From contig NZ_FNPI01000005.1 of the NCBI RefSeq assembly GCF_900107275.1, forward strand, positions 124,001 through 188,000: a DNA stretch of 64,000 nucleotides. Reading direction: 5' to 3'. The translations under genes and the position numbers were made by a program. Below, piece by piece: positions 35,321-43,271 of this stretch. The notes beneath the pieces were generated by a model that made no database searches, had not been told where the DNA came from, and saw only the letters and a list, made by a program, of their open reading frames with translations. Origin of the DNA: Evansella caseinilytica. GTDB lineage: Bacteria > Bacillota > Bacilli > Bacillales > Salisediminibacteriaceae. Each line of letters opens with the position of its first letter. Position 1 is the stretch's first letter.

Positions 35321-35557
35321 GAGCGTGTTCAACCGCTCGATGCGCCATCTACGAGAAAACCACTCATAGCTGGCATGAAAAGAATGCATCGGCTCCACTC
35401 CATTGTCTCTTCCTCTGCCAGTATTGCTCTGACGTCTATCCAAGTGCCATCGCGCGCGATGACACGCTGAGACAACTCGCAGCGTCTCAGTGAAGTACAG
35501 CTCATTGCTTCGTGTTTGTTCAAAAAGATAAAAACCAATCTTTTGAACAAACTCTTA
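35321..35557 (-). repeat. Dispersed repeat, form B copy 2 (hairpin units deleted)
   Basis: Inverted copy from GAGCGTGTTCAA to TTTTGAACAAACTCTTATA. It keeps the CCATCGCGCGCGATG hairpin and the CTCTTCCTCTGC core but lacks the two ATTCCGC hairpin units present at 38594. It separates the two YjcZ gene pairs. Confidence 0.9.
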
Positions 35558-35696
35558 TAGCCTCGTTCCTCAAAAATGTTTTTTTACGAAAAATCTGCCA
35601 TGGAAACCGAGCCGGACTGATTTTCTGCGTTGAAAATAAAGACTGTTGAGGATATTATCCTCAACAGCCTTGGACAATTCTCCGGTTACCGTCCGC

Positions 35697-35873
35697 TTAC
35701 CAAGCCCAAGCGGCACCGATGATAACCAATAGGATAAACAATACAAGAATTAACGCAAACCCAGCTGCAAAACCTCCATAAGGAGCTACCGGCGCAGCTG
35801 CCACTGGTGCAGCAGCCACTGGTGGGCAGCATCCGTATCCATAGCCTGGCTCTCCCCCATAATAGTGACCCAT
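35697..35873 (-). CDS. YjcZ-family small sporulation protein, long form, pair 2
   Basis: 58 residues from ATG 35873 (GAAGGAGG upstream): MGHYYGGEPGYGYGCCPPVAAAPVAAAP then FALILVLFILLVIIGAAWAW. Homologous to the protein at 34817. The CC pair after the GYG stretch could crosslink. Confidence 0.9.
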   Translation of the reverse strand: MGHYYGGEPGYGYGCCPPVAAAPVAAAPVAPYGGFAAGFALILVLFILLVIIGAAWAW

Positions 35874-35969
35874 CAGAATTCCTCCTTCATTAATATTGGT
35901 CAAACTTTAAGCTTACTTCATTTCAGCATCAGCGCAGAAAACTTCGGTTTTCCCTGTACATGCGGAGAT

Positions 35970-36086
35970 TTAATAATAATATCCTCCAGGTCTGACAACC
36001 GCAGCACCAATTATTACAAGTAAAATGAACACTACGATGATAAACGCAAATGCTCTACCATATCCATATCCTACAGGTGCACTCAT
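35970..36086 (-). CDS. YjcZ-family small sporulation protein, short form, pair 2
   Basis: 38 residues: MSAPVGYGYGRAFAFIIVVFILLVIIGAAVVRPGGYYY. Paralogue of the gene at 35079. GGGAGG precedes the ATG. The order long-short is the same in both pairs. Confidence 0.88.
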   Translation of the reverse strand: MSAPVGYGYGRAFAFIIVVFILLVIIGAAVVRPGGYYY

Positions 36087-36432
36087 ATGAACTTCCCTCC
36101 CTATTACGAATTGTCCCGCGAAATTCCTCTTCGCATTATTAACCTATGTAGATCAGTAATTGATTGTATAGACACATGCTGATATTTAAGAAAAAGTTGC
36201 CAACAGGCTCGTTGCAAGCTGCTGTTTCATTAAAGCAAACAGTATCAAGGAATTTGATCCGGACCTGCACTCGTGGCCTTCCTTTGTTCTCAGCACCGAT
36301 CCCTCTGCACTTCCCTAAATACGGATCTGTGAATCATGGAGAAAAAAATAAAATATTGCACAGGCGTACAATCAACAATGAACTTACCTAATAAACTATT
36401 ATCAGATCCCATGAAGGGAGGGAAAATTTTAA

Positions 36433-36738
36433 GTGAATTACTACAATCTATGTTGTCAACACAAAGGGCAACTCGTAAGGATTACCGAAACATGCGGTAA
36501 AATTCATGTCGGTAAAATCGCGCATGTCGACCCTAAATATGTCTGGCTGGAAAGAGGGGACAGAGGAGGTGGTTCCTTCGGATACGGCTATCCTTACGGC
36601 GGCTATGTTCCCCCTGCCGGATACGCTGCACCGGGACCTTATGGTGCTGCTCCCGTATACGGACGTAACCCATACTTCTTCCCTGTAGCGCTGGCAGGCA
36701 TTGGAGGGTTTGCGTTAGGAACCGCATTTTTCTGGTAA
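36433..36738 (+). CDS. Small Tyr/Gly-rich protein, paralogue of the gene at 25288
   Basis: 101 residues. NYYNLCCQHKGQLVRITETCGKIHVGKIAHVDPKYVWLE parallels the 25288 protein, followed by a longer YG/PAGYAAPG linker and the end PYFFPVALAGIGGFALGTAFFW. GTG start with GAAGGGAGGG upstream. Its position beside YjcZ genes supports a role in the spore. Confidence 0.78.
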   Translation: MNYYNLCCQHKGQLVRITETCGKIHVGKIAHVDPKYVWLERGDRGGGSFGYGYPYGGYVPPAGYAAPGPYGAAPVYGRNPYFFPVALAGIGGFALGTAFFW

Positions 36739-36800
36739 TCAGTATGTGTTTGGGTTGAAAAAGCCCGGGAAACATCCACTAAAAAATCATAAATAAACGA

Positions 36801-36852
36801 GAAAGTCGTTCCGAAGGTGTCGATACATTTCCTTCCGAACGACTTTTTTATC
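36801..36852 (+). terminator. Terminator of the 36433 gene
   Basis: AAAGTCGTTCCGAAGG pairs with CCTTCCGAACGACTTT (one mismatch) followed by TTTT. Confidence 0.85.
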
Positions 36853-36924
36853 CGAAAAACGCTGTCCTTCATCCTAATTATTTCACAATGTTCCTAATCA
36901 AGGCATGAACGGTACCAAGTGCTT

Positions 36925-37305
36925 TCATTTCTTAAAGAAAGCGAGCAGAGGTGAAAGCTGCTTCACCAGCGGACTGAATTGGCCGGCGATCCCGCTTACT
37001 TGCTGCACGCTGCTGCCAATTTTCTCATAATCCCACGTCCCGTCTTCCTTCATAAAATATTGCAATATTTTTTTATTCCCTTTTGCCGGGGGCTGCTGCT
37101 GAGCGGGATGACCTTGGGATGGATTTGGGTACTGATACTGCTGTTGATACTGATGATAGTAGTTAGCTTGGTTCGGCGGATGCATCGCCTGGTGGGGTGG
37201 CTGATAATAATTATGCTGTTGTCCTGGTGGTCCGAACAACATTTGACTGAATCGATCAGCGGGTCCCGGATGCTCCTGCATCATTGGTCGATGTGGCTGT
37301 CTCAC
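36925..37305 (-). CDS. yppG: YppG-like spore coat protein
   Basis: 126 residues from GTG 37305, with AAGGAGGG upstream. The N-terminal half is rich in His, Pro, Gln and Tyr; the C-terminal half KKILQYFMKEDGTWDYEKIGSSVQQVSGIAGQFSPLVKQLSPLLAFF is the conserved YppG domain. YppG is a coat protein in Bacillus subtilis. Probably mother-cell expressed. Confidence 0.8.
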   Translation of the reverse strand: MRQPHRPMMQEHPGPADRFSQMLFGPPGQQHNYYQPPHQAMHPPNQANYYHQYQQQYQYPNPSQGHPAQQQPPAKGNKKILQYFMKEDGTWDYEKIGSSVQQVSGIAGQFSPLVKQLSPLLAFFKK

Positions 37306-37494
37306 TGTTATAAATCCCTCCTTCTTCTGCATATCTGCGCGTGTATACTATATTTCTATGTATTCCAGCGCTGATTGGAAAGGGCTAATCTTAATACAAT
37401 GAAAATATCCACCGTTATCCACTCGTAAGAAACCGCAGCCTTTTTGCCCGTGTTTATCGACGCTTTGGATTTAAACATAGCTTTTTTCGCTCAT

Positions 37495-37543
37495 AAAAAA
37501 GAGAACTGTCCCGTAAACACGCTCCTGTAAGCTTGACAGTTCC
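37495..37543 (-). terminator. Terminator of the Hsp20 gene
   Basis: GAACTGTC and GACAGTTC pair; on the minus strand the hairpin is followed by CTCTTTTTTATG. Confidence 0.8.
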
Positions 37544-37577
37544 CGAATCACTGTTATTATGAAGGTGTTTTTTACTA

Positions 37578-37627
37578 AAAGAGCGTGTTCAAAAAGATTA
37601 AAAGCATTCTTTTTGAACATACACTAA
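37578..37627 (-). repeat. Dispersed repeat, form C hairpin
   Basis: AGAGCGTGTTCAAAAAGAT(T) with TTCTTTTTGAACATACACT. It lies between the Hsp20 stop codon and the terminator at 37495. Confidence 0.8.
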
Positions 37628-37664
37628 AAAACTTTATCAACAACTGCTTTCAACAGCATTGCCG

Positions 37665-38060
37665 TTATTCAATGCTGATGTATTTGCGGTTGGCATCATT
37701 TTTTGCGATCCCGATCGTCAACTTGCCTTCTTCGGAGAAATTCGCTTTCACGTCATTTTCCGTAAACGGGAAATGAATGGTGAAAAAGCGTTCTACCTTT
37801 TGGACAGGCAATGTCTCAGTTGTTGCTTGACCGCCTTCCCCTTCTTCCTGCTTCTCCATTTTTTGTTCAGCAACAATCATTAAACCATTTCTCATAAATT
37901 CAATTTTTATGTCCTCTCTTTTGAAGCCTTTTAGTTCACCTTCAATAATGAGCTCTGTTTCCGTTTCCCGCACATGAAACTGTTGCTGCTGAGGATGAGG
38001 TCCTGAAATAAAAGGAAAACTGAATAAGCCAAACGGTTGTTCTGATCTTCGGTTAAACAT
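37665..38060 (-). CDS. Hsp20/alpha-crystallin family protein
   Basis: 131 residues. Core alpha-crystallin domain from VRETETELIIEGELKGFKREDIKIEF to TIHFPFTENDVKANFSEEGKLTIGIAK, with a polar insertion EKQEEGEGGQATTE. Holdase chaperone; related CotM/CotP proteins are spore coat components, which fits the neighbouring genes. AAGGAGAGAGG precedes the ATG. Confidence 0.9.
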   Translation of the reverse strand: MFNRRSEQPFGLFSFPFISGPHPQQQQFHVRETETELIIEGELKGFKREDIKIEFMRNGLMIVAEQKMEKQEEGEGGQATTETLPVQKVERFFTIHFPFTENDVKANFSEEGKLTIGIAKNDANRKYISIE

Positions 38061-38219
38061 TATCCTCTCTCCTTATCATCGTAATTGGTTCAGCTTCCCA
38101 AATAACTTGAAAAACTGTTATTATCGTCTTATTTGACATAAATAGTCTATGTACCTATAACTTCTTTTGATTAGACGGATGTGGATTTTTTTTTGATTCT
38201 TTTGGACTCTGAAGAAAAA

Positions 38220-38263
38220 GGGGTGTCTCAAAAGGGAAAAACACCCTTTTGAGACACCCCCTT
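38220..38263. terminator. Stand-alone terminator-like hairpin
   Basis: GGGGTGTCTCAAAAGGG pairs with CCCTTTTGAGACACCCC. The same arm is used in the terminators at 55 and 44431. On the minus strand it would end the yrzI-like transcript. Confidence 0.75.
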
Positions 38264-38402
38264 TACGATTCCTCTGTTTTTACCGCTGGCTTAGCTAAAC
38301 AAAGCCTTTCCCCTTGGGCAATCTGATTGACAAAAACACTGAGCGCATAAACATGATTTATCTCCTCCTTTTATTGGAATATTAGCCATTGTTGTACCCG
38401 CA

Positions 38403-38552
38403 TTACATGATGCGATAATAATTTGCTTGCTTTGCTTGCGTCTTTAATCGTTGCTCCCGGCTGAATTGACGCTTTTGCGCACGTTGTACATCTTCTTTTG
38501 TGAAGCGGCGCTTCGAAATTGTTACCGTTAAAAAGAATAAATGGAACATCAT
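38403..38552 (-). CDS. yrzI: YrzI-like small protein
   Basis: 49 residues: MMFHLFFLTVTISKRRFTKEDVQ then a basic amphipathic stretch. The FFLTVTI(S/Q)KR start is characteristic of the YrzI family, annotated as probable sporulation proteins. AAAGGAGGTGA precedes the ATG at 38552. Confidence 0.78.
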   Translation of the reverse strand: MMFHLFFLTVTISKRRFTKEDVQRAQKRQFSREQRLKTQAKQANYYRIM

Positions 38553-38593
38553 AACGTATCACCTCCTTTCAAAGTGATCAGAAAAAAGATTAA

Positions 38594-38950
38594 AAGAGCG
38601 TGTTCAAAAAGGCAATGGTTCCGCACGATGCGCCCAATTCCGCCTAAGTGCTGCCCACGTCCTACGGGCAACGGCGGAATGTCGCCATCCTCCAATTCCG
38701 CTTAAGTACTACTCACGTCCTGTGAGTAACAGCGGAATGTCGTCATCCTGACTCTGAGAAAATCACTCACAGCCGGCCTGAAAAGAATGCATCGGCTCCA
38801 CTCATTGTCTCTTCCTCTGCTAGTATAGCGCTGAGGATTATCCAAGTACCATCGCCCGCGATGGCACTATGAGACAGCTCGCAGCTTCCCAGTGAAGAAT
38901 GGCTCATTGCTTCGTGCTTGTTCAAAAAGATAAAAACCGATCTTTTTGAT
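38594..38950 (-). repeat. Dispersed repeat, form B copy 3 with two tandem hairpin units
   Basis: Inverted copy from GAGCGTGTTCAAAAAGG to GATCTTTTTGA. Two adjacent units of about 58 bp each form a long hairpin: ATTCCGCC (38637-38644) with GGCGGAAT (38673-38680), and ATTCCGCT (38695-38702) with AGCGGAAT (38731-38738). Further on are the CCATCGC/GCGATGG hairpin and the conserved core. Best-preserved form B copy. Confidence 0.92.
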
Positions 38951-38970
38951 TTATCTTGCGATGCCAGCTT

Positions 38971-39060
38971 TCACCGCTCCATGGGAGAAAAAGTTCGCTT
39001 CCCCATACTAAAAGAACACAAAAAAGCACAGGGCATCATCGTCCTGTGCAGATAGAGCAT
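38971..39060 (-). CDS. Possible small ORF with a terminator hairpin inside
   Basis: 29 codons beginning MLYLHRTMMPCAFLC after a strong CAGGAGGAAGG. GCACAGG and CCTGTGC within it form a hairpin followed by TTTTTT on the minus strand (39051-39022), so the reading frame contains a probable terminator. A similar CACAGG..CCCTGTGCTTTGTTATGT segment lies upstream at 39122-39148. May be a leader peptide or non-coding. Confidence 0.35.
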   Translation of the reverse strand: MLYLHRTMMPCAFLCSFSMGKRTFSPMER

Positions 39061-39187
39061 CAAATTCCTTCCTCCTGAAATACTGCTAAGGGAAGGTTGG
39101 CAGACATTCAGACATAACAAAGCACAGGGCAACAATTCGACCTGTGCATGCATGCGAATCCAAAAATCAACAGAAAAAGATCAATGG

Positions 39188-39262
39188 TTATTGGTTCTTC
39201 ACCACGGAGGCCAGAATTGTTAAAGTATGAAGTTGATGGTGTTTTCTTGATAGCATTTGCAT
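39188..39262 (-). CDS. Possible 24-residue small ORF
   Basis: MQMLSRKHHQLHTLTILASVVKNQ, preceded by AAAGGAGGCGGAAGTAA. The ribosome binding site is excellent, but the peptide has no recognised family. It is followed by the two CACAGG hairpins, so it may be a leader peptide of an attenuated transcript. Confidence 0.4.
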   Translation of the reverse strand: MQMLSRKHHQLHTLTILASVVKNQ

Positions 39263-39356
39263 TTACTTCCGCCTCCTTTCCATAATTTTCATCTACTTAA
39301 GTAGTTTACATGACAACTGATGAAATGTAAAGCTTTTTTTAGTACTTTCCGGCAAA

Positions 39357-39749
39357 CTAACCAATAACAAAATAGCCAAAGTATAAGACAAGGGCGAAAA
39401 CTACAATAAATTGCAGCCAAAAAGCCGTCAGCTTTTTGGAAGCTTGCTGCCCTTTCTTGATACAGGCAGGAATCATTTCCATGATAAAAATCAGCCAGAA
39501 GGCGAGGATTCCTTTTACATACGACTGCCAGTGAAACCGGTCAAGATAAAGGGAAAAATCATTAATGATAATCAGCATCACTCCGGTAACAAGCACTAGG
39601 ACGAAAAATAGCCGCAACGTCATTTGTACGATTTTACCAGCTTTCTCTTTTCCGCTCCGCAGCAAAAAAACAGTGACAAAGAACAAAATGATCGTAATTG
39701 CCCATAAGGATGCATGGGTATGTAAAAATGGTGCGTAAAGCCCAGCCAT
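39357..39749 (-). CDS. yisL: DUF1516 (YisL-like) membrane protein
   Basis: 130 residues with four membrane helices; HTHASLWAITIILFFVTVFLL and the RFHWQSYVKGILAFWLIFIMEM region match the YisL family. Function unknown. AACGGAGG precedes the ATG. Confidence 0.82.
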   Translation of the reverse strand: MAGLYAPFLHTHASLWAITIILFFVTVFLLRSGKEKAGKIVQMTLRLFFVLVLVTGVMLIIINDFSLYLDRFHWQSYVKGILAFWLIFIMEMIPACIKKGQQASKKLTAFWLQFIVVFALVLYFGYFVIG

Positions 39750-40035
39750 ACAACTTCCTCCGTTTCTTTTTACGTTTTCTACTATTCTAATAGTAGTATA
39801 TCGAATAAAAAGCAGAATAGTAAACTTTTCTGCCTAGTGCTTAGTGAACCTGGTTACTACTTTACCCACCTTCCTTTCTTTTTAAAAGTGTTTGTTTAAA
39901 AAAAGAAAAGAGCCTTGAGACATCTGCATGTGCCCAAAGCTCCGCTTCTGCGGTTACAGATCCAAATTTCCGTCGTCTCCCGTGCTTCCTGCTTACCATC
40001 CCAGCCACAGAATCTTCCTCTTGCTGTTGGTATGT
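39750..40035. other. Intergenic region between yisL and the response regulator
   Basis: Contains an AT-rich stretch (CTATTCTAATAGTAG hairpin), a half form C repeat at about 39889 (AAAGTGTTTGTTTAAAAAAAG) and no gene that I can support. Confidence 0.5.
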
Positions 40036-40785
40036 TCAAGTGTGTGTTTGCGCTGCTCCTGAGACGTCCATGTCTTTCATCATATAACCCATCTGCCGCA
40101 CTGTTTTTATATATACCGGATTCTTTCGATGCGGCTCGATCTTTTGGCGAATTCTGCTGATGAACACATCAATGATCCGTTCATCGAGCATCATGTCCTC
40201 GGCAGACAGTTCATTGATTAATTGCTGCCTCGTTAGCACCTTTCCTTTGTTGATAAACAAATAATAAAGAATTTCATATTCCTTCCTTGTCAAATTCACC
40301 GGTTCATCTTCAAGGTACACCATAAAATGATCCGGATCAATCGCCAAATTACCGTTGAAGATTTTCCCTTTTTCCCACTGATTCTCTTGTTTGTAGCCTC
40401 CCTGCAAGCAGCAGAGGTTTCCACGGCGTAGAATCGACTTCATCCTTGCCACCAATTCCTTCGGTTTAATCGGCTTGATGACATAATCGTCTGCACCGAG
40501 CTCTAACCCCAAAACGGCGTCAACTTCATCATCCTTCGCGGAAATTAAAATGATCGGCGTCCAATCGTTCTTTTCATTCCGCAGCTGCCTGCACAAGTCC
40601 AAACCGTTGACATAGGAATAATCAAGCTCCGCCAAAATAATCTGCGGCGAATACGTCTGGACGATCTTGACAGCACTTTCCAAATCATGCGCTGTCAGCT
40701 TCTCAAACCCGTTACTTTCCAATAAAGGATGCAATTGTTCGCTTACTTCTATTTGTTTTTCGACAATAAGCACAAGCTTCTTCAA
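40036..40785 (-). CDS. OmpR/PhoB-type response regulator with degenerate receiver domain
   Basis: 249 residues from TTG 40785 (GAGGTGG upstream). Receiver 1-120, winged-helix output 145-240 (LTRKEYEILYYLFINKGKVLTRQQLINEL, DVFISRIRQKIEP, IKTVRQMGYMM). The phospho-acceptor Asp is replaced by Glu53 (IILAELDYSYVNG), and the acidic pair by Glu9-Lys10 (IVEKQ); Ser82 and Lys104 remain. Such receivers are not normally phosphorylated, and Glu may mimic the active state. It follows phoU and has no kinase partner, so it is probably a pst-linked atypical regulator, distinct from PhoP. Confidence 0.85.
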   Translation of the reverse strand: MKKLVLIVEKQIEVSEQLHPLLESNGFEKLTAHDLESAVKIVQTYSPQIILAELDYSYVNGLDLCRQLRNEKNDWTPIILISAKDDEVDAVLGLELGADDYVIKPIKPKELVARMKSILRRGNLCCLQGGYKQENQWEKGKIFNGNLAIDPDHFMVYLEDEPVNLTRKEYEILYYLFINKGKVLTRQQLINELSAEDMMLDERIIDVFISRIRQKIEPHRKNPVYIKTVRQMGYMMKDMDVSGAAQTHT

Positions 40786-40821
40786 TGAAACCACCTCACA
40801 CAAACAGCATCCAGTGAAACA

Positions 40822-41481
40822 CTAGTTTAAATCAAAACGTTTCCCATTCACTTCATAAATGATCCACTCGGCAATATTTGTGCAATAGTCTGCTATTCTT
40901 TCGATGTAGCGGGAAATAAACGCCATCTGAGTAATTTGTTCCGTCAGCCCGGTCTCCACAGCGACTACTTCAAACAGCGATTTGACAAATTCCCCGTAGG
41001 CACGGTCGACTTCATCATCCATGGCAGCTATTTTTTGCGCTTCAAGGATGTTGGCGTCGCGATAGGCAATCAGCACGGATTGGACCATGACTTTTGCCTT
41101 GGCAGCAATCGCCAGCAGTTCTTTTTCAAATACGGCAAGATCTTCTCTGTCCTGCAGCCGCTTGGCCGCTTTCGCCATGTCAACAGAAAGATCCCCCATT
41201 CGCTCCAAGTCGCTCGACACCTTCAAACAAACGATAATTCTGCGTAAATCGGATGCCACCGGCTGCTGCTTGGCAATCATCAACGTCGCTTTTTCATTGA
41301 TCGTCAATTCCAATTCATTGATCGCTTTATCATTCTCGATGACCTCATCCAATTTCCCATCGTGCTTTGTGCGGATCGCGTCGAGCGTCATGTCAAACGC
41401 GTCCTCCGCCAATGCCCCCAACTCCATGATTTCAGCTTTCAATGTTGAAAGCTCACTGACAAAATGTCCTCGGATTGTCAT
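40822..41481 (-). CDS. phoU: Phosphate signalling protein PhoU
   Basis: 219 residues from ATG 41481 (GAGGAGAAG upstream). Two repeats of the PhoU three-helix bundle with metal-binding motifs (ENDKAINELELTI, DDEVDRAYGEF; also SSDLERMGDLSVDMAKAA and SRYIERIADYCTNIAEW). It links the Pst transporter to the Pho regulatory pathway. Gap of 16 bp after pstB. Confidence 0.95.
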   Translation of the reverse strand: MTIRGHFVSELSTLKAEIMELGALAEDAFDMTLDAIRTKHDGKLDEVIENDKAINELELTINEKATLMIAKQQPVASDLRRIIVCLKVSSDLERMGDLSVDMAKAAKRLQDREDLAVFEKELLAIAAKAKVMVQSVLIAYRDANILEAQKIAAMDDEVDRAYGEFVKSLFEVVAVETGLTEQITQMAFISRYIERIADYCTNIAEWIIYEVNGKRFDLN

Positions 41482-41497
41482 ACGTTCTTCTCCTCCA

Positions 41498-42331
41498 TCA
41501 GCCAAATCGACCGGTAATATAATCTTCCGTTCTTTTATCATTAGGCGTTGAAAAAATAAGGTCTGTATTATCGTATTCAATGACTTCCCCATTCAAGAAA
41601 AATGCCGTTTTATCCGAAATGCGGGCAGCCTGCTGCATGTTGTGGGTCACAATAATAATCGAATACTTTTCCTTCAGCTCCTGGATTAATTCTTCCACCT
41701 TCAATGTGGACTTTGGATCAAGGGCGGACGTCGGCTCATCCATGAGAATAACGTCCGGTTCAATCGCAAGACATCTGGCAATGCACAACCGCTGCTGCTG
41801 CCCACCTGACAGCCCGTAGGCATTTTCATTGAGCCTGTCCTTTACTTCCTCCCAGATCGCTGCGCCTCTTAAGCTTTTTTCCACGATCTCCTTTAAGATT
41901 TTCTTATCGCGGATACCGTGGATTTTCGGTCCGTATGCCACGTTGTCAAAGATGGATTTTGGGAAAGGATTCGGCTTCTGAAAAACCATGCCGACGCGGG
42001 TCCGCAATTCTTCCACCAAATAGGTTTTATCAAAAATATTTCTGTCTCTGTATAATATTTCTCCCGAAATCCGCACGTTTGGCACAAGCTCCACCATCCG
42101 GTTCAGCGTTTTGATATACGTCGATTTTCCGCAGCCGGACGGTCCGATAATCGCAGTAACATCGTTTTCCAGCATCGGCAGATTGATATTTTTTAAGGCA
42201 TGATTCTCGCCGTACCAAAGATTCAGCGCTCTCGTATTCATCACGATGTTTTTCTCCGTATTTTCCGTGTCTGAAGCAAGCGGAGCATTGGCTTTAGTAC
42301 TTTTCCTCGCAGTGATTGTTAAAGCACACAT
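41498..42331 (-). CDS. pstB: Phosphate ABC transporter ATP-binding protein PstB
   Basis: 277 residues. Walker [10 protein letters not shown], signature [13 protein letters not shown], Walker [12 protein letters not shown], and the PstB-specific YGPKIHGI region. N-terminal tail of about 35 polar residues before the domain is longer than usual. AAGGGGGATG precedes the ATG. Powers high-affinity phosphate import with PstA, PstC and PstS. Confidence 0.96.
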   Translation of the reverse strand: MCALTITARKSTKANAPLASDTENTEKNIVMNTRALNLWYGENHALKNINLPMLENDVTAIIGPSGCGKSTYIKTLNRMVELVPNVRISGEILYRDRNIFDKTYLVEELRTRVGMVFQKPNPFPKSIFDNVAYGPKIHGIRDKKILKEIVEKSLRGAAIWEEVKDRLNENAYGLSGGQQQRLCIARCLAIEPDVILMDEPTSALDPKSTLKVEELIQELKEKYSIIIVTHNMQQAARISDKTAFFLNGEVIEYDNTDLIFSTPNDKRTEDYITGRFG

Positions 42332-42348
42332 ATTACATCCCCCTTTAA

Positions 42349-43269
42349 TTAATAACGTTTTTGAAACTTGTTTCGGATAATAATGGCCACGGAGTTCATG
42401 ACAAACAGCACCGTCAGCAGAACAAGAATCGTTGCCGCTGCCAAATGGGCGTATTCATCCACAAGCACGGAATCAATCGTCCAGTAATAGATTTGCATCG
42501 GCAGCACGGTAAAACTGTCAAACAAGCTGCCGGGAATCGGAATCAACAACGCCGGAATACCGATAACGACAAGCGGGGCCGTTTCTCCAATTGCCCGGGA
42601 CAGCGCCAGAATCATTCCGGTTAATACGCCGGGCAAGGCGGATGGCAAAACAACATTTTTTATCGTCTGCCATTTTGTCGCCCCCATGCCGTATGACGCT
42701 TCCCGCAAAAATTGCGGAACAGAGCGGATCGCTTCCTGTGCCGAAACGACGACAATCGGCAGCACCAATAAGGACATCGTCAAGCCGCCGGCGATGATGC
42801 TAGAGCCGAATCCGAACACTCTGACAAAAATCGTCAGACCGAGCAAACCGAAAACAATGGATGGAACGCCGGCTAAATTCGTGATATTTGTTTGAATGAA
42901 GGAGTGAAACCTTCCTTTTTTCGCATATTCCTCCAAATAAATCGCCGTCCCGATCCCCAATACCATCGTTACAGGACCGACGATGATCATCAGCCAGACC
43001 GTTCCGATAATCGCGCCGACAATTCCCGCGCGGTCGGGACTGGTGGAAAGCTTATTTGTCAAAAAATCAATGTTCAGCCAACCGATGCTGTCCGCAACAA
43101 CACGGTACAGCAAGATAACAAGAACAATTAATCCGAATAACGTGGACAGTAAAAATAAATAGTTCACGATCTTATTCAACAAAATCCGGGCGGACATTTT
43201 TTTTTGCACAACATTCAGGTCGATATAGCTTTTTTTCTCCGGGGCGATATCCATGTTCATGTCCTTCAT
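42349..43269 (-). CDS. pstA: Phosphate ABC transporter permease PstA
   Basis: 306 residues, six membrane helices. The EAA loop is [33 protein letters not shown]. The ATG follows GGGAGG, which overlaps the end of pstC. Confidence 0.95.
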   Translation of the reverse strand: MKDMNMDIAPEKKSYIDLNVVQKKMSARILLNKIVNYLFLLSTLFGLIVLVILLYRVVADSIGWLNIDFLTNKLSTSPDRAGIVGAIIGTVWLMIIVGPVTMVLGIGTAIYLEEYAKKGRFHSFIQTNITNLAGVPSIVFGLLGLTIFVRVFGFGSSIIAGGLTMSLLVLPIVVVSAQEAIRSVPQFLREASYGMGATKWQTIKNVVLPSALPGVLTGMILALSRAIGETAPLVVIGIPALLIPIPGSLFDSFTVLPMQIYYWTIDSVLVDEYAHLAAATILVLLTVLFVMNSVAIIIRNKFQKRY

Positions 43270-43271
43270 GA

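Noticed and set aside
38637-38738. Possible CRISPR-like or tandem repeat array
   Set aside because: Only two units, each a self-complementary hairpin and part of a dispersed element; no spacers and no cas genes.
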